Origin: Clostridia bacterium
GTDB taxonomy: Bacteria; Bacillota; Clostridia; Christensenellales; UBA1242
Assembly (NCBI GenBank): GCA_017964105.1
Contig: JAGCSP010000071.1
Coordinates: 1-20,221 of the forward strand
Reading direction: 5' to 3'
Length of the DNA stretch: 20,221 nucleotides
Below, piece after piece: positions 1 through 6,047 of this stretch. Position 1 is the first letter of the stretch, and every line of letters begins with the position of its first letter. A program made the position numbers and the translations under genes. The notes under the pieces were generated by a model, which did no database searches, was not told the origin of the DNA, and was given only the letters and a program-made list of their open reading frames with translations.

Positions 1-138
1 GACGAAGAGGATGAGGAAGTAAGCGAAGAAGAAGAGGACTTTGACGACCTTGACTTAGATGCTTTGGATGAAGATGAAGACGATGAGGAAGACGAAGAAG
101 ATTATCACGACGATGAGGAAGACGAGGAAGATTTTTAA
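1..138 (+). CDS. Partial CDS: C-terminal acidic tail of an unidentified protein (possibly RpoE-like)
   Basis: Only the last 45 codons and the TAA stop are present; the gene begins outside the window. Thirty-five of the 45 residues are Asp or Glu, broken by a few Leu, Phe, Val, Ala, Ser, Tyr and His, ending in EEDF. No folded domain is visible. Tails of this kind are known on the RNA polymerase delta subunit RpoE of Bacillota, where the disordered polyanionic end displaces nucleic acid from core polymerase, so that is the best guess. Other proteins also carry such tails, and nothing in the window confirms the identity. The reading frame is secure because it stays open to a stop that is followed by a terminator hairpin. 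Confidence 0.7.
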   Translation, partial: DEEDEEVSEEEEDFDDLDLDALDEDEDDEEDEEDYHDDEEDEEDF

Positions 139-159
139 TTAAATATACTTAAAATAAAT

Positions 160-192
160 ATATCACTCTAGATTTTAGGGTGATATTTTTTT
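160..192 (+). terminator. Rho-independent terminator after the acidic-tail gene
   Basis: A 9-bp stem (160-168 with 178-186, two G-U pairs allowed at most) encloses a 9-nt loop and runs directly into a T-run that extends to 192. It lies 22 nt after the stop codon of the upstream gene and separates it from veg. Confidence 0.85.
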
Positions 193-219
193 GTGCAAAT
201 GAATATGCTTTTATATAAA
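191..219 (+). promoter_or_regulatory. Candidate SigA promoter for veg
   Basis: A TTGTGC -35-like hexamer (191-196) and a TATAAA -10-like hexamer (214-219) are separated by exactly 17 bp, 23 bp ahead of the veg start codon. The -35 box touches the T-run of the preceding terminator. The -35 matches consensus only moderately and the region is AT-rich, so the spacing carries most of the weight. Confidence 0.4.
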
Positions 220-241
220 TATTTTTAAAAGCGAGGTAAGC

Positions 242-475
242 ATGGCATCAAATCAATTAACTGCTCTAAAAGAAAAAATGTATGACATAAAAGATCAAGT
301 TGTTCATTTTAAGGTAAACAAAGGAAGAAATAAAATTGTTACATTTAAGGGCAAAGTGGTTGGCGTGTATCCTGGTATGTTTATGATTCAACCATTAGAA
401 GATATTGATTTAGATAGATTTAGTTATAGTTATTTTGATTATTTATGTGGCGACATTAAGATAATTGATAAATAA
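242..475 (+). CDS. veg: Veg family protein
   Basis: The 77-residue product matches the small Veg family (DUF1021). It has the central basic GRNK segment, a beta strand leading to a GVYPGMF turn, and the SYSYFDYL segment that in Bacillus subtilis Veg reads SYSY followed by a similar hydrophobic stretch. In B. subtilis veg is a strongly expressed gene reported to stimulate biofilm matrix genes and to affect spore outgrowth; the biochemical activity is unsettled. The ATG is preceded by a GAGGT ribosome binding site (233-237). No terminator separates it from the SipL-like gene 72 bp downstream, so the two may be co-transcribed. A veg gene beside a SPOCS/LysM gene is a familiar arrangement in clostridia. 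Confidence 0.9.
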   Translation: MASNQLTALKEKMYDIKDQVVHFKVNKGRNKIVTFKGKVVGVYPGMFMIQPLEDIDLDRFSYSYFDYLCGDIKIIDK

Positions 476-547
476 TATTTTAAAAATTAGTCATATTGTG
501 CTTAATTGGTGCGTAATTATATACCAAGCATGTATGGGGGTAAAAAA

Positions 548-2086
548 ATGACATTCGAACCAAATTATGAAAAAATTAGTGCTGCAGACAGAGTATTCGC
601 AGGATCTTCACAAAGTGTTGTGGAATTTAAGCTTCCACAAGCAGATGGTGGTGATGTTGCAAGAGTGCTTTGTGCAGGCGCACAAGTATATTTGTCTTCT
701 ACTACACTAGAACAAAAAAATGTAAACTATTCAGGTGTAGTTAGAACACAAGTACATTATGTGACAGAAAATGGAACAATTGGCAGTGCAGATTATTCCA
801 CACCATTTAGTGATAAACTTATTCTTGATACAGAATATGAAAATGCCACACCAGTTGTATTATCACAAGTGGTAGATACAAAAACAAATGTTACTAATGG
901 AGAAATTAGAGTTACACTTATTGTGGAAAGCAGTGTGGATTTAATTGTAACAACTGACACAAACGCCTTAGTAGGTGTAGCAAGTGATAGTGTAATGACA
1001 AAGAGCGTAACCACAAAATATGTGTCATATGCAGGACTCACCACTGAGCAAATGGACAACACATTTGATATTCAATTAAAAGACAGTGTATCACAAGTAT
1101 TGGGTGTGTGTGCAAATGCTTATATTAAAAAAGTAACACCATTTAATAACTATGCCAAAGTTGATGGCGGCATAGATATGGATATTACATATCTTGATAA
1201 TGAACAAATTCCACAAGTGCATACATATCACACATGTGTAGATTATTCGCATGAAACAACATTTGAAGGTATTACACAAAATAGTTCAATTATGTCGTAT
1301 GCAATGATAAAGGCAGAAGATATGCGCTTTACCACAAATATTGACAAAGATATTACAGTTGTTAGTGCGTTTATACCAGTGATGTATCGTGGCTATGTGT
1401 TCAACGAAAAAGAAACAGAAGTTGTGTCTGATTTATTTTCTACAACTAATTATCTAACAACTAGTACTCAAAGCGTCGTAACACTTGATAATATTCTAAA
1501 TTTGTATTGCACTGAAAAACTAGATGGTAATTTATCTTTGGACGATTCTAGACCATTTATTGACGAATTTATTGGCGTATCATGTGCAAGGGCAGTTGTA
1601 AATAATTCTTTTGTTGCTGATGGTGAATTAACAGTAGAAGGTTTAGCAGATGTTTGCACATTATACTTAAACAAAGAATCAAATAGTATAAATAATGCAA
1701 ACGTACAAATTCCATTCTCAGTAGTGCTCAGTGGCGAATATGCTAATGGTACAAAAGCTAGCGTAGAAGTTGCCTTTGGCGACATTGACGCACGCAGCAG
1801 ACGTGGCAAAGAAATTGACGTAAGTGGCACATTATACGTGTATGCAAATACATATGGTGATGAGACTGCGGGTGTAATTACATCTGTTCAAATAGATGAC
1901 GAAATTCCAGAAAGCGAATGTGCTTTGTCAATAGTTGTAGCAAAAGATGGCGAAGATTTATGGGATATTGCAAAACGCGAATATGTAAGCCCAGATATGA
2001 TTGCCGAGCAAAATCCAAATCTTGATTTACCATTGCATGATGGCGATAGAGTAGTTATATATCGTCAACACGTTGCAGAATTTTAA
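548..2086 (+). CDS. SipL-like spore envelope protein (SPOCS/DUF3794 domains plus C-terminal LysM)
   Basis: The 512-residue product is mostly beta-rich SPOCS (DUF3794) sequence, which can be read as about three consecutive modules (roughly 20-135, 170-290 and 335-455). It ends in a LysM-like domain (about 463-506) with the motif pattern V..GEDLWDIAK...V....I...N.....L..GDRVVI. This is the architecture of Clostridioides difficile SipL, a coat morphogenetic protein whose LysM domain binds the SpoIVA ATPase so that the coat localises around the forespore. There is no signal peptide, as expected for a mother-cell protein. I chose ATG 548 because a GGGGG ribosome binding site (536-540) lies 7 nt upstream; a TTG at 506 has no such site. 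TCATATT at 491-497 matches the SigE -35 consensus, but I see no convincing -10 at the right distance. SpoIVA is not in this window. Confidence 0.82.
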   Translation: MTFEPNYEKISAADRVFAGSSQSVVEFKLPQADGGDVARVLCAGAQVYLSSTTLEQKNVNYSGVVRTQVHYVTENGTIGSADYSTPFSDKLILDTEYENATPVVLSQVVDTKTNVTNGEIRVTLIVESSVDLIVTTDTNALVGVASDSVMTKSVTTKYVSYAGLTTEQMDNTFDIQLKDSVSQVLGVCANAYIKKVTPFNNYAKVDGGIDMDITYLDNEQIPQVHTYHTCVDYSHETTFEGITQNSSIMSYAMIKAEDMRFTTNIDKDITVVSAFIPVMYRGYVFNEKETEVVSDLFSTTNYLTTSTQSVVTLDNILNLYCTEKLDGNLSLDDSRPFIDEFIGVSCARAVVNNSFVADGELTVEGLADVCTLYLNKESNSINNANVQIPFSVVLSGEYANGTKASVEVAFGDIDARSRRGKEIDVSGTLYVYANTYGDETAGVITSVQIDDEIPESECALSIVVAKDGEDLWDIAKREYVSPDMIAEQNPNLDLPLHDGDRVVIYRQHVAEF

Positions 2087-2109
2087 AAGTAAAATTCTTT
2101 TACCCACAT

Positions 2110-2144
2110 AAAAAAGCTTCATTAATCGTAAGTGAAGCTTTTTT
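2110..2144 (+). terminator. Rho-independent terminator after the SipL-like gene
   Basis: An A-rich left arm (2110-2123) pairs with 2131-2144 around a 7-nt loop. The core GCTTCA/TGAAGC is flanked by A6/T6, so the hairpin may work on both strands. It lies 23 nt after the stop codon. Confidence 0.85.
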
Positions 2145-2217
2145 GGTTGTTTAACATTTGTTTTTTGTAATATTTTGTGAAAAATTAAAGAAAATAAAAC
2201 TCAGGAGGGAATTTTAA

Positions 2218-2247
2218 GTTTATTACATATTAATCGTGTAAATATTT
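2218..2247 (+). promoter_or_regulatory. Candidate forespore (SigF/SigG-type) promoter of spoIIR-sleB-ypeB
   Basis: GTTTA (2218-2222) fits the SigF -35 pattern GYWTA. After 15 bp, GTAAATATTT (2238-2247) fits the -10 pattern GGNRANANTW at all fixed positions but the second. It sits 22 bp before the spoIIR start. Known biology supports it, since spoIIR is a SigF gene in Bacillus and sleB-ypeB a SigG operon. The match is by eye in AT-rich DNA, and I found no better SigA candidate in 2145-2260. Confidence 0.45.
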
Positions 2248-2269
2248 TTGATACTAGCAGGTGATAGAT

Positions 2270-2767
2270 ATGAAACGATTGATTTGTATTTTATTATTAG
2301 TTTGTACATTAGTTACACTATATGGTTGTGCCAAAAGTAATGAGCAATATTTAAGGATACATATTAGAGCAAATAGCAATAGCGAAATTGATCAAAACAT
2401 TAAATACAAAGTAAAAGACATTGTGGTTACGTATCTTACGCCACTTGTAAAGCGATGTGATAGTATTGAAAGCGTGAAAAATGTAATTGAAGATAATCAC
2501 GACAACATTACTACAATTATTGATAGCTACCTATATGATAATGGTTTTGGTTACAAAAGTAGTGTAACAATTAATAATGAGTTTTTTCCAACAAGGACAT
2601 ATGATAATTTAACATTGCAAGCAGATTATTATGATGCCATAATTATAAACCTTGGTGAAGGCAAAGGGAATAATTGGTGGTGTGTGGTGTATCCGCCATT
2701 ATGTTTTACTGGAAATAATGTTGTGTACAAGAGTAAAATAGTAGAACTTATAAATAAATACTTATGA
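2270..2767 (+). CDS. spoIIR: Stage II sporulation protein R (SpoIIR)
   Basis: SpoIIR is made in the forespore, exported to the intermembrane space, and triggers SpoIIGA to process pro-SigE in the mother cell. The 165-residue product carries the family hallmarks: RIHIRANSNS near residue 30, FFPTRTYDNLT near 107-117, and a terminal GEGKGNNWWCVVYPPLCF block. Residues 4-19 form a hydrophobic export signal ending in LYGC, so Cys20 could be lipidated. The lipobox is imperfect because of the Tyr at -2. At 165 residues it is shorter than the roughly 220-residue Bacillus protein, lacking sequence mainly after the PPLCF block. ATG 2270 was chosen over GTG 2261 because AGGTGAT (2258-2264) is correctly spaced for the ATG and overlaps the GTG. 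Its stop overlaps the sleB start by 4 bp (ATGA), indicating translational coupling. Confidence 0.93.
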   Translation: MKRLICILLLVCTLVTLYGCAKSNEQYLRIHIRANSNSEIDQNIKYKVKDIVVTYLTPLVKRCDSIESVKNVIEDNHDNITTIIDSYLYDNGFGYKSSVTINNEFFPTRTYDNLTLQADYYDAIIINLGEGKGNNWWCVVYPPLCFTGNNVVYKSKIVELINKYL

Positions 2768-3411
2768 AAACTAAAAAATACTTAAAAATTTCAGTAATTA
2801 TTTTGATGATGTGTATGCTTTTGTTTAGCGTGATGCTTGTGCAAAACAAAAAAAGTGTGCATGCGGATGTGGCGCGTACACGTGAGATTCAAACAAGACT
2901 TGCAAATTATGGATATTATTCTGGCGAAATAAATGGCTGGTTTGATGACGCAACAGTTGGTGCAATAAAGCGATTTCAAGCAAACAATGGTCTAAATGTT
3001 ACAGGTGCCGTGGATGGCGCTACTGCTGAGGCGCTAGGAATATATATGAGTAAACAAGAGAACTATGACTTGTATTTGCTAGCAAAGTGCATTCATGCCG
3101 AAGCAAGAGGCGAAAGTTACCTTGGGAAGGTGGCAGTAGGTGCTGTGATATTGAATAGGGTTGCAAGTGCAGATTTTCCAAATACTGTGTATGGAGTAAT
3201 ATATCAACCATGGGCATTTACTTGCACAGAAGATGGTCAAATTAATTTAGAGCCAGATAGGGCTTCTTATCAAGCTGCCCAAGATGCGCTAAATGGTTGG
3301 GACCCAACATATGGATGCATATATTACTACAATCCAAAAACTGCTACTAGTAGTTGGATTTGGTCTAGAGAAGTTGTAACTACTATTGGTGACCATGTGT
3401 TTTGTGTGTAA
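2764..3411 (+). CDS. sleB: Spore cortex-lytic enzyme SleB
   Basis: SleB is a lytic transglycosylase that degrades muramic-delta-lactam-containing cortex peptidoglycan during germination. The 215-residue product has an N-terminal signal/membrane helix (about 8-26), a PG_binding_1 domain (about 38-92, with the GYYSGEINGWFDDAT pattern) and a Hydrolase_2 catalytic domain (about 102-215). The catalytic domain contains IHAEARGE, whose Glu113 is the expected catalytic acid, then GKVAVGAVILNRV, the QPWAFT segment and the C-terminal IGDHVFCV. Length and domain order are typical. It sits in the usual pair with ypeB (11-nt gap), whose product is required for SleB stability in the spore. Translation probably depends on termination of spoIIR, whose stop it overlaps. 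Confidence 0.94.
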   Translation: MKTKKYLKISVIILMMCMLLFSVMLVQNKKSVHADVARTREIQTRLANYGYYSGEINGWFDDATVGAIKRFQANNGLNVTGAVDGATAEALGIYMSKQENYDLYLLAKCIHAEARGESYLGKVAVGAVILNRVASADFPNTVYGVIYQPWAFTCTEDGQINLEPDRASYQAAQDALNGWDPTYGCIYYYNPKTATSSWIWSREVVTTIGDHVFCV

Positions 3412-3422
3412 GGGGGATAACG

Positions 3423-4751
3423 ATGACGAAAAAGGGATATGTAATAATAGGTGTAATATCAGCATTAGGAGCAATACTTTTTGCACTTTTAATTTACTTT
3501 ATGTCTATGACAGGAACATATAAAACACAGCTAGAAAACAATTATAGGCGCGCATTTTATGAATTAAGTAATAATTTGCAAAGCATTGAACTAGACCTTA
3601 GTAAATTGGTGGCAACGAATGATTCATCTATTCAGCGTGATATTTTAAATGAAATTTATCAAATTTCCAATACGGCAAATGGCAATCTTAGTGCGTTGCC
3701 AGTGGCAAATGAAAAAATAAAAAATATAAATAGATATTTAAATACTCTTGGTGGTTATAGTTTTAGTTTGCTAGAAGATATAAATAATGGTGGAAAACTA
3801 GATAAAAGCCAGTTGGAGAATATTACATGGTTACACAAATCAAGCAAAATTGCCAATTATGATATAAAAGAGTTTATAAATACAAAAAGTTTTGATAATA
3901 GCATTGTGGAAAATGTGAAATATTCAGATGGAGATAGTAGTGGTTATGATGCAGGACTAACCAATGTAAATAGTGCAAATTCCACAATGCCAACACTAAT
4001 TTACGATGGTCCATTTTCTGATAGTGTGGTGAATAAAAAAATTAAAGGCCTTAGTGGCGATATAATTAGTGTTGATAATGCATATGAAATTGTGCAAGAT
4101 GTATTTACATATTTTGATAATTACAGTATTACTTATGTGGGAGATACAGACGGCAAGTTTGCTACGTACAATTTTGAATTGCAAGCAGATAGTTACAAAT
4201 TGTATGTACAAATTACTAAACTTGGTGGATTTATACTATCTGTAAATAATTTTGATAATATTTATATTAGTCCAAAATTAGATAATGATAGTGCGCAAAT
4301 ACTTGCAGAAAATTATCTTACTTTAATAGGTTTCAAAAACATGCAATGCGTGTGGACACAAGACATGGATAATGTAGCGTATTTCAATTTTGCATATTTT
4401 AAAGATGATGTAGTATATTACCCAGATTTAATAAAAGTAAAAGTAGATAAGGGCTTGGAAAAAGTAATTGGAATGGATGCGTCAAATTATGCATACAATC
4501 ATACTAGTAGAGATAAATATGTTCAAAATATATCAATAGAAGATGCCAAAAATAATTTAAGCCCAGTTTTAACTGTGAAAAGTGTACAAAAATGCGTAAT
4601 ACCAAACAAATGGGTTGGCGAGAGTGATGCATATCAATTTGAGTGCACATGGCAAGAATATACATATTTTGTTTATCTATCCTCAGATACAGGTAAAGAA
4701 TTAAATATTGTAAGACTTGTGGACACCACAAGTGGCGAACTTACTCAATAA
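3423..4751 (+). CDS. ypeB: Germination protein YpeB
   Basis: YpeB is a membrane-anchored spore protein needed for SleB incorporation or stability; the two proteins protect each other from proteolysis until germination. The 442-residue product has one N-terminal membrane helix (about 5-28), an alpha-helical region opening with LENNYRRAFYELSNNL, the family motif MPTLIYDGPFSDS (about 187-199), and C-terminal PepSY-type (YPEB) repeats beginning near the VDNAYEIVQDVF and DSAQILAENYL segments. The length is close to the roughly 450 residues of Bacillus YpeB. I placed the start at ATG 3423 because AGGGGGAT (3411-3418) is a good ribosome binding site for it; a TTG at 3402 inside sleB has none. It is the last gene of the spoIIR-sleB-ypeB unit and its stop touches a strong terminator. 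Confidence 0.93.
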   Translation: MTKKGYVIIGVISALGAILFALLIYFMSMTGTYKTQLENNYRRAFYELSNNLQSIELDLSKLVATNDSSIQRDILNEIYQISNTANGNLSALPVANEKIKNINRYLNTLGGYSFSLLEDINNGGKLDKSQLENITWLHKSSKIANYDIKEFINTKSFDNSIVENVKYSDGDSSGYDAGLTNVNSANSTMPTLIYDGPFSDSVVNKKIKGLSGDIISVDNAYEIVQDVFTYFDNYSITYVGDTDGKFATYNFELQADSYKLYVQITKLGGFILSVNNFDNIYISPKLDNDSAQILAENYLTLIGFKNMQCVWTQDMDNVAYFNFAYFKDDVVYYPDLIKVKVDKGLEKVIGMDASNYAYNHTSRDKYVQNISIEDAKNNLSPVLTVKSVQKCVIPNKWVGESDAYQFECTWQEYTYFVYLSSDTGKELNIVRLVDTTSGELTQ

Positions 4752-4774
4752 AAAGAAGGCAGAAGCCTTCTTTT
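4751..4774 (+). terminator. Rho-independent terminator after ypeB
   Basis: A perfect 10-bp stem (4751-4760 with 4765-4774) has an AGAA tetraloop and A4/T4 flanks. It starts at the last base of the ypeB stop codon and closes the spoIIR-sleB-ypeB unit. Confidence 0.9.
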
Positions 4775-4820
4775 ATTGTTTGTCGAATATATTTGGAAAT
4801 AACTATTTTTGTACAAAAAC

Positions 4821-4849
4821 TTTACAATTGTGCAAATAATATATATAAT
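4821..4849 (+). promoter_or_regulatory. Strong SigA promoter of the Rho-like gene
   Basis: TTTACA (4821-4826) and a perfect TATAAT (4844-4849) are 17 bp apart, with an initiation point expected near 4856. That is just upstream of the AAAGGAG ribosome binding site, so the leader is very short. It implies vegetative expression independent of the sporulation genes upstream. Confidence 0.75.
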
Positions 4850-4874
4850 ATTTGTTATAATAAAGGAGTATATT

Positions 4875-6008
4875 ATGGACGCAAGTAAAATAGATATAGA
4901 AAAACTTGATAAATTAAGAATACATGAGCTGCGTGATGTTGCTCGTCAACTTGGTGTAAAATCCCCAACTTCACTTACTAAGGGTAGAATCATAGAAGAA
5001 GTTCGCTTAATTGTGTCTGGTGACAAAGATCCATATTATAACACACACAGACAAGGTCGCCCTACAAAAGCAGAGACAATTGATTTTACTGATTTTACTG
5101 CTGCAACAACTCCACTAGTGGACGCCCTCACTAAGCCATGGCAAGTGGAAAGTGTAACACCTTCATATGTGCTTAAATGTAATGAATTTGAATTTACTAA
5201 ATCATTGCCAACGGATAGGATGGTTATGGGTCATGTGGATATTCATCCAGACGGATATGGACTTGTTAGAAAAAGTGGATTTATGCCATCAAACATGGAT
5301 ACATTCATTCCATCTGCGTTAGTTATAAAATATAATCTTGTAAGTGGCATGTATATTACAGGTGTTGAGCGCTTTGTAGCAAATGGTAAGCCATATGCCC
5401 TAATTGCAATTGAAAGTAGAGAAGTGCCAGATGGCGATTACAACAAATTGAGTGGTGGCCCACTTGGCAAAAAGATTTATTCCTATTTAAATATTGACGT
5501 GCTTAGTGGCGGTAGATATTTTATTCAAAATGAGAATAGTAAAGATTTATTTGTTAATGCCTATGCTATTGCTCAGTCAGTGGCAAAAACAAATAGCGAC
5601 GTGCTAACAAAAGTTATATTTACTAAATCATTACCAGAAAGATTGCCAGCAGATAATGGTAGTGTGGAGGTGTTAGATATCCCATTTGACACAGAAGATA
5701 GAAATTTAATTAATTGTGTTAACTTATTTTTGGCAAAAGCAAAGCTTGATGCGCTTAATAAACATGTAGTAATAGTCCTTACAGGACTATCGGAAATTGC
5801 GAAGGCATATAACAACGTGTTAAACGGCGAAAATGGCACCAAAATCAACCCATCCACATCAAATAAGGTAAATGCTATACTTGCAAGTGCAAAGAGTATT
5901 AAAGGTTCAAGTTGTGGCATTACACTAATATGCGTAGACAATATGCGTGTGTCAGATGAAATGAAGCAAATGTTTGAATATGATGTGATGGATAATTTCT
6001 CTAATTAA
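4875..6008 (+). CDS. Rho-like protein with degenerate, truncated ATPase domain
   Basis: The 377-residue product aligns by eye with transcription terminator Rho. Residues 8-46 form the Rho N-terminal helical domain (LDKLRIHELRDVARQLGV). Residues about 115-183 match the RNA-binding cold-shock-like domain (MGHVDIHPDGYGLVRKSGF, then DTFIPSALV and a LVSGMYITG strand). From about 200 the motor domain is recognisable but decayed. The Walker A loop, GQRGLIVAPPKAGKT in true Rho, reads SGGRYFIQNENSKD (211-224). The Walker B block VVILLDSITRLARAYN reads VVIVLTGLSEIAKAYN (298-313), losing the Asp and the first Arg. The chain stops just after the position of the EEFKGTGN segment, so the end of the motor and the arginine-finger region are missing. 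It should not hydrolyse ATP as a classical Rho; RNA binding or modulation of a true Rho is an inference. ATG 4875 has AAAGGAG 6 nt upstream. It has its own SigA promoter and a shared terminator. Confidence 0.82.
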   Translation: MDASKIDIEKLDKLRIHELRDVARQLGVKSPTSLTKGRIIEEVRLIVSGDKDPYYNTHRQGRPTKAETIDFTDFTAATTPLVDALTKPWQVESVTPSYVLKCNEFEFTKSLPTDRMVMGHVDIHPDGYGLVRKSGFMPSNMDTFIPSALVIKYNLVSGMYITGVERFVANGKPYALIAIESREVPDGDYNKLSGGPLGKKIYSYLNIDVLSGGRYFIQNENSKDLFVNAYAIAQSVAKTNSDVLTKVIFTKSLPERLPADNGSVEVLDIPFDTEDRNLINCVNLFLAKAKLDALNKHVVIVLTGLSEIAKAYNNVLNGENGTKINPSTSNKVNAILASAKSIKGSSCGITLICVDNMRVSDEMKQMFEYDVMDNFSN

Positions 6009-6012
6009 TACA

Positions 6013-6045
6013 AAAAAATACACTCGATTTTCGAGTGTATTTTTT
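6013..6045. terminator. Bidirectional terminator between convergent genes
   Basis: A perfect 15-bp stem (6013-6027 with 6031-6045) has a TTT loop and A6/T6 ends, so it offers a U-tract on either strand. It lies between the stop of the Rho-like gene (+) and the stop of the giant surface-protein gene (-) and probably serves both. Confidence 0.92.
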
Positions 6046-6047
6046 GT

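Noticed and set aside
491..519. SigE promoter for the SipL-like gene
   Set aside because: TCATATT fits the SigE -35 box, but the sequence 14 bp later matches only about three positions of the -10 consensus.
506..547. TTG start giving 14 more residues on the SipL-like protein
   Set aside because: It has no ribosome binding site, whereas ATG 548 has GGGGG at the right distance.
3402..3422. TTG start of ypeB inside the end of sleB
   Set aside because: ATG 3423 is well spaced from AGGGGGAT and matches the family N-terminus, a short basic segment followed by a membrane helix.
4809..4874. Upstream extension of the Rho-like protein with a hydrophobic segment
   Set aside because: The extension overlaps the SigA promoter (4821-4849) and would put the start codon before the transcript start; ATG 4875 has a strong ribosome binding site.
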